Below are positions 6,967 through 15,053 of a stretch of 64,000 bases of DNA, in pieces. The stretch lies in the NCBI GenBank assembly GCA_958295925.1, contig CATQHL010000001.1:2218780-2282779 (forward strand). Reading direction: 5' to 3'. The DNA is from an uncultured Acidimicrobiales bacterium (GTDB taxonomy: Bacteria; Actinomycetota; Acidimicrobiia; Acidimicrobiales; CATQHL01). A program made the translations under genes and the position numbers. Under the pieces are notes generated by a model. The model made no database searches. It was given only the letters and a program-made list of their open reading frames with translations, and was not told where the DNA came from. How positions within the stretch are numbered: the first letter of the stretch is position 1; the number at the start of each line of letters is the position of its first letter.

Positions 6967-9044
6967 GGGCTTGCCGAGACCTGGCCCTGTCCGCCCGAGC
7001 CGCCGCCGGCGTTCGCCGCCCCCGCCAGGGCGCCCAGGTATGCGGAGGTGACGACCTCCCCCGTCGGCCCCTCGTGGCGGATGGCGCCCTTCTCCATCAC
7101 GTACGCGTACTCGGCCAGCTCGCAGGCCAGGGACAGCGACTGCTCAACGATGAGGATGGATGTGCCCGCTTCTGCGATGCCGCGGAGCACGGGAAGCAGT
7201 TGTGCGACGATCGTCGGCGCCAGCCCCAGGGAGAACTCGTCGATGAGCAGCAGGCTTGGCGAGACGATCAGCGCCTTGGAAAGGGCGAGCATCTGCTTCT
7301 CCCCGCCCGAGAGAGTCTCGGCCCGCTGACGACGGCGCTCGGCCAGGCGGGGGAACTGCTCGAGGGCGGCGTCGATGCGCCCGCGGGATTCCCCGCGCGC
7401 CAGGCAGTGGCAGAACAGGCGCAGGTTTTCCTCTACCGTCAAGCCGTCGGCGGTGGCTTGACCGCCGACGATCTGCTGCATGCCCATTTCAACCCGCCAG
7501 GTCGGGGGCGTACGGCTGACGTCCAGCCCCCGGTAGACGATTCGCCCGGAGCGCAGCGGCTCCAGACCTGAGATGGCGCGCAGGGTGGTCGTCTTGCCTG
7601 CCCCGTTGGTGCCCACCAGGGCGACGATCTGCCCCCTCTGGACGCTGAGGTTCAAGTCGAAGAGAACCTGAACGTCCTCATAGGCGACCTGCACATCTTC
7701 GAGGCCAAGGAGCGGGCGGGCGGGGGATTGATGATGGACTCGGCGGGGAGGGGCCCTCTCCCAACCCTGCTGACTGTCTGCGCCCTTTTGGGCCGTCGCG
7801 CCGCTTCGTGCGATTCGATAGCCGACGTAGACGCAGGGCAGCGCCGCCAGCGCAACCTTGACCTGCTCAGCACGTCCATCCAGCGCCACACCCGCCACAA
7901 GGCTGGAGATCGCCGCCCCCAGGGCGGCAGAGACCACCTGCGCGGCGGCCACGGCTCGACGTGTGTCGCCTCGCAGCGCAGCCCAGCTCGCTGCGTCAAG
8001 CCCCACGGCAGCCATCGCCAGAGAACCGGCGGTGATCAGCCAGGCGGCGACAAGCCCAACGTAGGTGAAGGAGAAGGCGCCCAGCAGGGCGGCTGCGCCA
8101 CCGATGGCCAGCGCCTGGCCGGCGCCGAAAGCGCGCTCCGCCGCGGTGCGGGTGGACATCCGGTGATACCAGCGTCCGAACAGGGCGGTTGTCAGCGCTG
8201 AGACGGCCACTGCCGACAGCACCCCGAACGCATCCCGCTGACTGCGCTGCCATTCCCCGAAGAGGAGGCCCCTGGCGCTGTCGGCTGCGCCGACGACGAT
8301 CGCCCCCAGCGCAAAGGCGGCGCCGCAGGAGCGTCTCGCCCAGGGGGAGTTCACGACGGCTATTCCCTCAGGGGCCGCTGCGGGCAGATCACGCAGTCTC
8401 CAGAGGCTAAGCAGGCCACCTGCGATGGCGGCCACGCCTGTGGCCCTCAGCGTGCCGGCGGGCGAGACGGCGGCAAACAGCGGGGGAGCGAGGGTGGCCA
8501 GCGCCCCCAGGAGCGCCGCCGACCAGTACCAGCTGAAGGCGGCGTATCTGCCGGGGTGGCCCTGCCGGTCGCGCTCCGGCCAGGGGAGACGGCCCTCGCC
8601 GCGGGCCAACTCCAGGTCTTCGCACAGGAGCAGGCGCCCGATGCCCAGCGAAGGGGCGAAACCCAGCACAACCGGGGTCAGCAGCGCAAACGTTGCAGTC
8701 GATCCGGCAAGAGCGCCCACCCCGGCCGGAAAGGAGGCGTAGAGGAGCGCGCAGCCGGCGAGTATGGCCCCGCCGCCTGCCAGCCTGCGCTCAAGCGCCC
8801 AAGGATTCCTGACCGCCCCCCGACCGGTCAAGGATCGGCGAGCCAGAAAGTGGGAAAGAAGCGCCACGGCCGCAGCCCCGCCTGCGGCCATCGCCCCCAG
8901 GGCGGCAATCTCGGGGAGCAGGCCCGACTCCGCCTCCAGTTCGGCGGCCAGCGCCGGGCGCCGCAGAGCGAGCACGGCGACCACAGACCCCAAGGCCGCA
9001 GCGACCGCTCCCGCAGCCCCCATCCTCACATACGGCGCCCTCAT
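6963..9044 (-). CDS. MFS-like membrane domain fused to LivF-type ABC ATPase
   Basis: The 693-residue protein has 11-12 hydrophobic segments within residues 1-415 and a LivF ATPase from about 445. The ATPase shows Walker A VGTNGAGKTT (477-486), signature LSGGE (578-582), Walker B LLLIDE (598-603) and IVEQS. The membrane part resembles neither LivH nor LivM and looks like a major-facilitator fold, which is unusual for a Liv system. I start at ATG 9044; the frame stays open to 9380, but that extension is antisense-like sequence lying inside the binding-protein gene. The gene is between the substrate-binding protein and LivHMG. Whether the membrane domain transports or only anchors the ATPase is unknown. 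Confidence 0.85.
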   Translation of the reverse strand: MRAPYVRMGAAGAVAAALGSVVAVLALRRPALAAELEAESGLLPEIAALGAMAAGGAAAVALLSHFLARRSLTGRGAVRNPWALERRLAGGGAILAGCALLYASFPAGVGALAGSTATFALLTPVVLGFAPSLGIGRLLLCEDLELARGEGRLPWPERDRQGHPGRYAAFSWYWSAALLGALATLAPPLFAAVSPAGTLRATGVAAIAGGLLSLWRLRDLPAAAPEGIAVVNSPWARRSCGAAFALGAIVVGAADSARGLLFGEWQRSQRDAFGVLSAVAVSALTTALFGRWYHRMSTRTAAERAFGAGQALAIGGAAALLGAFSFTYVGLVAAWLITAGSLAMAAVGLDAASWAALRGDTRRAVAAAQVVSAALGAAISSLVAGVALDGRAEQVKVALAALPCVYVGYRIARSGATAQKGADSQQGWERAPPRRVHHQSPARPLLGLEDVQVAYEDVQVLFDLNLSVQRGQIVALVGTNGAGKTTTLRAISGLEPLRSGRIVYRGLDVSRTPPTWRVEMGMQQIVGGQATADGLTVEENLRLFCHCLARGESRGRIDAALEQFPRLAERRRQRAETLSGGEKQMLALSKALIVSPSLLLIDEFSLGLAPTIVAQLLPVLRGIAEAGTSILIVEQSLSLACELAEYAYVMEKGAIRHEGPTGEVVTSAYLGALAGAANAGGGSGGQGQVSASP

Positions 9045-9078
9045 CGTTCCCGCAGCAGCATGCAGCGGCGCCCTCGTG

Positions 9079-10536
9079 TCAGTCCGGGAATCGGATCGTT
9101 TCGCTCCCTGCGACCATGCACGAACAGGTCTCGTCGAAGGAGAACACCCGATACCCGGCGCCTCCCGCGTAGCTGCCCTCGGCCAGTTCCACCAGATAGA
9201 CGCTGGCGGATGTGAAGCCGCTCCCCACCGAGTGAAGGGCCGATCGGATGTCCTCTGCTCTGGGCGTTGCGGCCAATTTCCCTGCGTGCTCGAGCAGGCG
9301 GACCACGTCGCAGTAGAGCAGGGCGGTGCGGGAGTTGGCCCGGCTCTCATAAGTGAGCCCGGCGTCGCCAAGGATCTCAAGGCAGGTGGCCTCGGCTTCG
9401 TTGGCCGGGGAGGGGTACTGGTCTTCTGCTATGTCCCAGCCCGGGAGGACGGAGATTCCGAGGGAGCCGACTAGGAGTTCCGGGTAGTTGCGGATGTTGA
9501 ACTCCGGGCTGTCGTAGCTTGAGAGGGCGTAGGCGGGCGTGTAGTTCTGTGTTGAGGCGATATCCATCATGTAAGAGGCCATCCGTGAGCCGCCCAGCAC
9601 AATCACCTTGTCCACCCCGGCCGCCTTGAAGTTCAAAATGGCCTGGGAGAGGCTGTTTTCAATGGCCGTCGACGTGGACTGGTCCACCCAGTTGACCGAC
9701 TCCACCTGCTCGCCGTGCGCCGCAAGGCGTTCCACCAGCACGGTCTCGTAGATTCGGCGGTTCATCTTCGTGTCAACCCCAAGCACGCCGATAGTCGCCC
9801 CGCTCAGCCATCCCTCGGCTGCCACGGCCTCGGCAAGGCCACCGATGAGGGTCTCGTAGCTCGGAAACAGCGGCGACCAAAGATGCGGGGCGAGTTCCTC
9901 GTAGCCCGCCCTGTCGACAGGGAAGAGCGTTACGTCGAGCATCGTCGTGCGCGCATCTGCGTAGCAGGGGCGGGCGTTTTCCTGGAATTGGCCGGTGAGC
10001 ACCACGAAGTCGGCCCTGTCGTCCTGGGTGATGGCGGTGCAGAGCTCCCCCTCGGTAATGGGGTCGTCCGTGATGGCGTTGAAAACGTGGATCCTCGCAT
10101 CGATCGACCGACCTGCCACACTCCCGTGGTCGTTGACGTGGGTGGTCAATGCCTCTATTGCGGCCTCGAGGTCTCCCTGGTCGGGCACCTCCCAGCCCAG
10201 GGCTGCCGAGATCATGCTCACGTCGGTGATGATGAACGAGACGACGAGCGGCCCGGGCGGATCGAGTGCGGGTTCGGGCGCAGATCTGTCTGCGGTCGTT
10301 TCGCCATCCCCTCTCCCGTAGGCGTGCTCGCCGCCCCCCCCTCTCTCGTCGGCGTGCTCGCCGCCCATTTCGTCGCCCCCCTCGGGGGCCTCTGGTTCGG
10401 GGGTTGCCTCAGTGCGCGGGGCGGCTTCGCCTGGGGTGGATTCCGAGGTTGCCGGGCCATTGCCCCCGGAACAGGCGGCCGCTATGAGTATCAGGGCAGC
10501 CACAAAGCAAGTGCGGCGAATGTGGCGGATGTTCAC
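9079..10536 (-). CDS. Periplasmic/lipoprotein substrate-binding protein of the Liv transporter
   Basis: A 485-residue extracellular receptor, LivJ/type 1 periplasmic-binding fold. It has an N-terminal signal with a likely lipidation cysteine (LILIAAACSGG), then an acidic Gly/Glu-rich linker of about 70 residues and the binding domain starting near GPLVVSFIITDVSM. Segments such as IGVLGVDTK and VDKVIVLGGSRMASYM fit the Rossmann-like lobes of this family. I chose GTG at 10536 because AAGGA lies 9 bases upstream and the signal peptide starts there; the frame from 10635 would bury the signal. It heads the transporter operon, as expected for the receptor. Confidence 0.85.
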   Translation of the reverse strand: MNIRHIRRTCFVAALILIAAACSGGNGPATSESTPGEAAPRTEATPEPEAPEGGDEMGGEHADERGGGGEHAYGRGDGETTADRSAPEPALDPPGPLVVSFIITDVSMISAALGWEVPDQGDLEAAIEALTTHVNDHGSVAGRSIDARIHVFNAITDDPITEGELCTAITQDDRADFVVLTGQFQENARPCYADARTTMLDVTLFPVDRAGYEELAPHLWSPLFPSYETLIGGLAEAVAAEGWLSGATIGVLGVDTKMNRRIYETVLVERLAAHGEQVESVNWVDQSTSTAIENSLSQAILNFKAAGVDKVIVLGGSRMASYMMDIASTQNYTPAYALSSYDSPEFNIRNYPELLVGSLGISVLPGWDIAEDQYPSPANEAEATCLEILGDAGLTYESRANSRTALLYCDVVRLLEHAGKLAATPRAEDIRSALHSVGSGFTSASVYLVELAEGSYAGGAGYRVFSFDETCSCMVAGSETIRFPD

Positions 10537-10564
10537 GGACTGATCCTTTCCAGGGGGTCTTCTC

Positions 10565-10798
10565 CTACGGGACTTCTCCTGCCGCCCCGATTGCCGCATG
10601 GTAGGCGTTTCGGCGTACGCGCAGGATTCGAGCACCGACCAGCACGAATGTCGCGATGAGCGCTATCACGATCCCCACCCTCCACCCGACGCCCAGGCGC
10701 AGCCACCAGTCGCCAAGGCGGTCAAACACCTCGTCGTTCATGCCGCTGACGTAGAGCATGGCGGCGGTCAGCCCCCAGAACCAGCGCTGAAACCTCAT
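10565..10798 (-). CDS. Small membrane protein of unknown function
   Basis: A 77-residue protein with a weakly hydrophobic N-terminal segment (FWGLTAAMLYVSGM) and one clear membrane helix (VGIVIALIATFVLVGARIL) followed by basic residues. I do not recognise it. The ATG at 10798 overlaps the TGA of the acyl-CoA dehydrogenase gene in an ATGA junction, which is strong evidence for this start; a longer frame from 10996 runs antisense-like inside the dehydrogenase gene. It lies between the dehydrogenase and the transporter receptor and may be co-transcribed with both. Confidence 0.6.
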   Translation of the reverse strand: MRFQRWFWGLTAAMLYVSGMNDEVFDRLGDWWLRLGVGWRVGIVIALIATFVLVGARILRVRRNAYHAAIGAAGEVP

Positions 10799-12111
10799 TG
10801 CGCCCTGATCCCCGCGAACTGGGCGCCTTCCTGCCCGAACACCAGATACTCGGCCGCCTCCAGCCGGCCACGCTCGGGCGGGAAGCCTTGCACCAGCCCC
10901 ATCGCCAGGTCGCGCAGGCCGCGAGAGATGGGGGAGCCGAATCTCGTGCTGCCGGTTCCGCAGGCCTTCAGCGCATTTACGGCCACGTCGAAGCAACCCT
11001 CGGCGATCGCCCCTTTGGCTATGCGCCAGGCGGACACCTCCTCGGCCTTGGGCATAATCGGCGGATCCGAGGTCTCTATCAGGATTTGCCGGCGCGCCCA
11101 GTTGAAGGCGCCATCGAGGGATGCCCGCATCCTCCCTATCAGTTGCTTGTGCAATTCGCTGCCGCCGATGGGTTCGTCGCTGCCGTGGTAGGTGGTACTG
11201 CGCAGGTGGCCGAGGGCATAGTCGAAGGTGGCCTGGGCTGAGCCGAGATAGATCGACGACAGAGCCACCTGGTTGCCGACGAAGCTGCCCCTGCTCACCC
11301 GGGTCATCTTCACGAAAGCGCCGGGCGTGGTCAGGGAATCCCCGTCGGGCACGAACACGTCCTTCAGAACGATGCCGTGGGTGGCGGAGGCGCGCATCCC
11401 CAGGGAGTCCCAGCGGGTGCGGTTCGAGACGCCCGGCGCGCTGCGGGGAACGAGGAAGACCGCCAGGTGCTCAGCGGTCTCGCCCGAGTCCATCCGTGCG
11501 GTCACCAGGTAGTCGTCAGCCACGCCGGTGGCGCAGCCGAATGCCTTTACGCCGTTCAGGATCCAGCCGCCCTCGGTCGGGGAGGCCAACGTTGCGATGC
11601 TGATGGCGGCGTCCTTGCTGCGTACGGACTCGCTGGCGAAGTTGGCCACCCAGCGCCGCTCAGCCCCCATCCTCCTCAACACCTTTTCGCCGAAAGCCTT
11701 GACGTCGGGCACCTCCGTCGGGCTGAAGAGTCCCGCCTTCACCGCCTCCAGCGGCAACAGACCCCTGGACGACCCGCTGCATTGAAAGAAGAAGGCGATG
11801 GATGTGGAGGGGCAGGCCGTCGCCATGGCGAAAGTTGCGGCGGCGAGGTCGCGCAAGCCCCCTCCAAGGCCCCCGAACTCCACGGGCACGCACAGCCCAA
11901 GCAGCCCCGCCTCCGACAGCGTGCGAACGTGCTCAAGCTGGAACTCGCCGCTGCGGTCGGCTTCCACGGCGGCCTCCGCCAAGGCCGGCAGCACCCCCTC
12001 TACACGCGCCGCCCTCATCCGCTCCTCGGGTGTCATGTCGTCGACCAGGATTTCGCCTGTCAGTCGCCCGGCCACTCGCTCATCGGCGCTCGTCAAGGCC
12101 GCCTCCACCAT
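10795..12111 (-). CDS. Acyl-CoA dehydrogenase family flavoprotein
   Basis: A 438-residue member of the acyl-CoA dehydrogenase superfamily. The N-terminal helical domain contains GLLGLCVPVEFGGLGGGLRD, the middle domain has WILNGVKAFGCATGVADD and the typical LGMRASATHGIVLKDVFVPD, and the C-terminal helices run from about residue 260. The end (ISRGLRDLAMGLVQGFPPER) differs from standard short-chain enzymes, so a flavin monooxygenase or dibenzothiophene-monooxygenase-like variant cannot be excluded. The start could be ATG 12111 or ATG 12036; neither has a good ribosome site, and a 15-bp duplication flanks 12111. The adjacent CoA transferase suggests oxidation of a CoA thioester. Confidence 0.8.
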   Translation of the reverse strand: MVEAALTSADERVAGRLTGEILVDDMTPEERMRAARVEGVLPALAEAAVEADRSGEFQLEHVRTLSEAGLLGLCVPVEFGGLGGGLRDLAAATFAMATACPSTSIAFFFQCSGSSRGLLPLEAVKAGLFSPTEVPDVKAFGEKVLRRMGAERRWVANFASESVRSKDAAISIATLASPTEGGWILNGVKAFGCATGVADDYLVTARMDSGETAEHLAVFLVPRSAPGVSNRTRWDSLGMRASATHGIVLKDVFVPDGDSLTTPGAFVKMTRVSRGSFVGNQVALSSIYLGSAQATFDYALGHLRSTTYHGSDEPIGGSELHKQLIGRMRASLDGAFNWARRQILIETSDPPIMPKAEEVSAWRIAKGAIAEGCFDVAVNALKACGTGSTRFGSPISRGLRDLAMGLVQGFPPERGRLEAAEYLVFGQEGAQFAGIRAQ

Positions 12112-12127
12112 TCGTCAAGGCCGCCTC
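12091..12127. repeat. 15-bp direct repeat flanking the acyl-CoA dehydrogenase start
   Basis: The word CGTCAAGGCCGCCTC occurs at 12091-12105 and again at 12113-12127, with seven bases between. The annotated ATG at 12111 lies in the gap. The duplication makes the upstream start choice uncertain and resembles the gene-end duplications found elsewhere in the window. Confidence 0.85.
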
Positions 12128-12189
12128 TGGCTCTTGAGGGCGGGCTGAGAGGGCATGCGTATTCAAGATGGTCTCTCAAGCCGCTCCTG

Positions 12190-13479
12190 TCAGCAGACAC
12201 CACTGGCTCTGAGTGCCTCCATCTCTTCCAGACTTGTTTGAAGGACGCCGCCAAGGACTTCAGCGTTGTGCTCCCCGAGGGCGGGCCCTGCCCAGCGCAC
12301 CCGCCCGGGCGTCTCCGAAAGCTTGGGCGCCACGTTCTGCATGGGGAACTCGCCGAGCTCCGGGTGGAGAAGCTTGACGATGGCCTCACGGGCGGCGAAA
12401 TGCGGATCGGTCAGCATTTCCGGCGCCCGGTAGATGCGCCCGGTGGGCACCCCGTGCTCCACCAGATTGGAGCGCAGAGGCTCCGCTTCATGCGTGGCTG
12501 TCCAGCTCGAGATGATTCCGTCGAGTTCGGCCTGGTACTGCCCTCGTGTGGTGTGGGTATGGAAACGAGGGTCGTCGGCCAACTCAGGGCGTCCCATTGC
12601 CTCTGCCAGACGCCTCCACACCGTGTCCTGGTTGGCGGCGATAATAATCATCTGCCCGTCGGCGGTGGGGTAGACGTTGGAGGGGGCGACGTTCGGAAGT
12701 ATGGCCCCCGTGCGCTCCCTTACGTAGCCGGTGATGGCGTACTCGGGGATCAGCGACTCCATTACAGCCAGCACGGCCTCGTAGATGGCGGAGTCCACCA
12801 CCTGCCCTCTGCCTGTCCGCTCCCGGCTGTGGAGGGCGACCATCGCCCCCAGGCAGGCGAAGGTTGCGGCCAGGGTGTCGCCGATGCTGATTCCCATCCT
12901 CGACGGGGGGGTGGACGGGTCTCCCACCACGTAGCGAAGGCCGCCCATGGCCTCCCCCACAGAGCCGTAGCCGGGCTGGCTGGAGTAAGGCCCGTCCTGG
13001 CCGTACCCGGTGACCCTCACCAGGATCGTGCGGGGGTTGATTGCGCTGATGTCATCAAAGCCCAGCCCCCAGCGCTCAAGCGTGCCAGGCCGGAAGTTTT
13101 CGACGACGACGTCGGTGGACGCAATTAGCCGCCGGACGATTTCCTGGCCTTCCGGCTTGCGGAGGTTGACGGTTACGGACTTCTTGCCCCTCGCGACGAC
13201 CGGCCACCAGAGGGACTTCCCGCCTGATCGCTCCCGTCCCCATTCCCGCATCGGGTCGCCCACGCCTGGCTGTTCGATCTTGATCACCTCTGCGCCAAAG
13301 TCGGCTAGCAGTTGGCCGCAGAAAGGGCCGGCAAGCAGGACGCCCATTTCGAGCACGCGCAGGTCGGCTAGGGGAAGTCGCGAGGTTCCCGACGAGCCGG
13401 GCGCCTCGACGATGGTCTGCGGGTCTGGGTGTTGTGCTCTTCCGGCTGGAACGTCGTTTTCCATTCGCCAATCAGTCAC
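12190..13479 (-). CDS. CoA transferase, family III (CaiB/BaiF)
   Basis: A 429-residue family III CoA transferase, which moves CoA between carboxylates through an aspartyl intermediate. Typical segments are LRVLEMGVLLAGPFCGQLLADFGAEVIKIE near the N-terminus, KSVTVNLRKPEGQ, VVENFRPGTLERWGLG and YGSVGEAMGGLRYVVGDP. The probable catalytic aspartate is Asp201 in GISIGDTLAATFACLG. The start may be GTG 13479 or ATG 13464. It lies 78 bases upstream of the acyl-CoA dehydrogenase gene in the same direction, so the pair probably activates and oxidises one carboxylic acid. The donor and acceptor acids cannot be read from sequence. Confidence 0.88.
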   Translation of the reverse strand: MTDWRMENDVPAGRAQHPDPQTIVEAPGSSGTSRLPLADLRVLEMGVLLAGPFCGQLLADFGAEVIKIEQPGVGDPMREWGRERSGGKSLWWPVVARGKKSVTVNLRKPEGQEIVRRLIASTDVVVENFRPGTLERWGLGFDDISAINPRTILVRVTGYGQDGPYSSQPGYGSVGEAMGGLRYVVGDPSTPPSRMGISIGDTLAATFACLGAMVALHSRERTGRGQVVDSAIYEAVLAVMESLIPEYAITGYVRERTGAILPNVAPSNVYPTADGQMIIIAANQDTVWRRLAEAMGRPELADDPRFHTHTTRGQYQAELDGIISSWTATHEAEPLRSNLVEHGVPTGRIYRAPEMLTDPHFAAREAIVKLLHPELGEFPMQNVAPKLSETPGRVRWAGPALGEHNAEVLGGVLQTSLEEMEALRASGVC

Positions 13480-13515
13480 AAATCAATGCCTCTGCTCGAG
13501 CGAGGCCCTGGGGTA

Positions 13516-14298
13516 TCAGCTTTTCCTGCGCCTCGCGTACATCGCTCCGCCGAGAATCAGCAAAGCGCCGACGACGATGATCGCGACTGTGCCGCCCGTG
13601 CCAAGCCCTCCACTGCCGGCCTCATCGGGTGGGGTGGTGGTGGGTGCTTGAGTCGTAGTGGTGGGCGCCTCTGTAGTGGCGGGCGCCCCGGTGGTTGTTG
13701 CTGTGGGCGCTTCCGTGGTGGTGGGCGCCTGGGTGGTTGTGGGCGCCTGGGTGGTTGTGGTGGGCGCCTCTGTAGTGGCGGGCGCCTGGGTGGTTGTTGC
13801 TGTGGGCGCTTCCGTGGTGGTGGGCGCCCCGGTGGTTGCTGTGGGCTCTTCTACGGCCTCTGCGTAGGTCACCTGTACTGCAGAGGAGTTGGAAGCCGGC
13901 CCGATTCCGTCAGAGGCGATGATGAAGCACGGGGTCTCATGATCGCACTTGCCATCGATGACCTTCACTACGTACTCTGAGGAGCCCGACCCGTCGTCCG
14001 CGATTATGGCTGTGAATGTTCCGTAGTCGTGGAAGGAGCAGTCGCCCGGCCCCTTCACCGGAAACTCGTAACAGGTGACAATCGTGACGATGCTTCCGGG
14101 AGTCCATTCATTAAGTTCGACGGTGATCACCTCTTCGTCGGAAAGGCCTGTTTCCTTGGAGAGGGTCAGCTCGCCGTCGATGTGCTCATCCGGGTTCCCA
14201 TGGTCTGCCCCGGCGGGATTGGCAAATAATAGGAACGCTGCAACAAAGGCTGTCGCCACAACCAGCGGACGTACGCCCAAGGATTTCCGTTTCTGCAT
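13516..14298 (-). CDS. Secreted neocarzinostatin-like domain protein with Thr/Pro stalk and C-terminal anchor
   Basis: This 260-residue protein has a signal peptide (residues 1-31, cleavage after NPAGA), one domain of about 110 residues, a Thr/Ala/Pro stalk of repeated TTTEAP/TTTQAP units and a C-terminal helix (VAIIVVGALLILGGAMY) ending in RRRKS. The domain (LSDEEVITVELNEWTPGSIV, paired cysteines, ASDGIGPASNSSAVQVTY) resembles the immunoglobulin-like neocarzinostatin fold that binds enediynes in streptomycetes but is also common in surface proteins. No sortase motif is seen, so anchoring is through the helix. A perfect palindrome shared with the maleate-isomerase-like gene lies upstream. The domain call is moderate; the role is unknown. 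Confidence 0.75.
   Translation of the reverse strand: MQKRKSLGVRPLVVATAFVAAFLLFANPAGADHGNPDEHIDGELTLSKETGLSDEEVITVELNEWTPGSIVTIVTCYEFPVKGPGDCSFHDYGTFTAIIADDGSGSSEYVVKVIDGKCDHETPCFIIASDGIGPASNSSAVQVTYAEAVEEPTATTGAPTTTEAPTATTTQAPATTEAPTTTTQAPTTTQAPTTTEAPTATTTGAPATTEAPTTTTQAPTTTPPDEAGSGGLGTGGTVAIIVVGALLILGGAMYARRRKS
13640..13850 (-). repeat. Low-complexity Thr/Pro-coding repeat in the surface protein stalk
   Basis: The stalk region is made of imperfect GTGGTGGGCGCC-like units, and a block of roughly 90 bases appears twice. On the minus strand it codes for repeated TTTEAPT/TTTQAPT. Such stalks vary in length between strains by slippage. Confidence 0.75.
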
Positions 14299-14347
14299 GT
14301 TTCCTGCCTCCCGTCTTGCCCTCGTTGACTGCCTTCAAGTGTATAGA

Positions 14348-14381
14348 TGGACGCTGTTCCGGTCAACGGAACAGCGTTCCA
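14348..14381. promoter_or_regulatory. Tandem palindromic operator, IclR-type, upstream of the surface protein gene
   Basis: GGAACAGCGTTCC at 14368-14380 is a palindrome with 5-base arms and centre AGC, and it is the exact complement of the core at 17189-17201. A second site, TGGACGCTGTTCC at 14348-14360, lacks one base. Together they form an 11-bp inverted repeat (ACGCTGTTCCG and its complement around GTCAA). The TGGAA-N5-TTCCA pattern is known for IclR-family regulators. It lies about 50 bases upstream of the start at 14298. A terminator is less likely because no T-run follows on the minus strand. Confidence 0.6.
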
Positions 14382-14392
14382 AAAATGAGGGC

Positions 14393-15040
14393 TCAGGATC
14401 GGGCAAGGCTGGATCCGGAGAGAAAGTGCCCGATCACTTCGTCCTCGTCGAGAACGTCGGCGTACTTGGAGTCGAGATCGAAGAGGTTGGCCTCGTGAAC
14501 AGTTTCGCTGCGGTCCCCGACGGCTTGCCGGACGACGATGGGGATGTACCCGTGCTGGCAGGCGTCGAGCGCCGTAGCCCTCACGCAACCGCTGGTGGAC
14601 ACTCCCGTGACGACCACGGTGTCCACCCCCAACGATGTGAGCGTCGAGGAAAGGGAGGTGCCGAAGAACGCGCTGGGGTACTGCTTGGTCACAACGATGT
14701 CCTCCGGTCTCACTTCCAGGGACGGCGCCAGCTCTGCCAGGGGATTGCCCCTGTCGAAGCATCTAAGGGCGGCCACCTTGCGGTAGAACACCCCGCCGTC
14801 GGCGCCACCAGGCAGGAACTCAACTCGGGTGAAGACCACCGGAACCTCGGCGACGCGAGCAGCGGCCAGCACCCTTTCACAGGAGGCGAGCGTTTCCTCC
14901 ACACCGGCATAGAGGGGGGCTCCCCGCTCCAGGTAGGCCATTGCGAAGTCCACGATTATCAAGGCGGGGCAGTCCCCGAATCCAAGACTCCCCCTGAATC
15001 CGGCCTTCGTGTAGTCCTCTGCAAGTGCATCGTCTTTCAT
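14393..15040 (-). CDS. Isochorismatase-family cysteine amidohydrolase (maleamate/N-carbamoylsarcosine amidase-like)
   Basis: A 215-residue cysteine hydrolase of the isochorismatase superfamily. The catalytic triad can be placed at Asp31 (ALIIVDFAMAY), Lys119 (VVTKQYPSAFFGT) and Cys152 (TGVSTSGCVRATALDA), with the family cis-peptide before the cysteine. Members with this triad hydrolyse amides such as nicotinamide, N-carbamoylsarcosine or maleamate. The neighbours, an FAD ring hydroxylase 13 bases upstream and a maleate isomerase relative beyond it, favour a maleamate-type substrate as in nicotinate degradation (NicF). That assignment is inference from context. The gene probably shares a transcript with the monooxygenase. 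Confidence 0.88.
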   Translation of the reverse strand: MKDDALAEDYTKAGFRGSLGFGDCPALIIVDFAMAYLERGAPLYAGVEETLASCERVLAAARVAEVPVVFTRVEFLPGGADGGVFYRKVAALRCFDRGNPLAELAPSLEVRPEDIVVTKQYPSAFFGTSLSSTLTSLGVDTVVVTGVSTSGCVRATALDACQHGYIPIVVRQAVGDRSETVHEANLFDLDSKYADVLDEDEVIGHFLSGSSLARS

Positions 15041-15053
15041 GCTTGACTCCTAG

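Noticed and set aside
9045-9380. N-terminal extension of the MFS-LivF protein
   Set aside because: It lies inside the binding-protein gene in another frame and reads as Pro/Arg/Thr-rich noise; the membrane domain starts at ATG 9044.
11377-13128. Long plus-strand frame opposite the acyl-CoA dehydrogenase and CoA transferase genes
   Set aside because: Antisense shadow with His/Gly/Arg-rich low-information sequence; both minus-strand genes have clear families.
14351-14377. Hairpin as intrinsic terminator of the amidohydrolase gene
   Set aside because: No T-run follows on the minus strand, and the same palindrome core occurs upstream of another gene, so an operator fits better.
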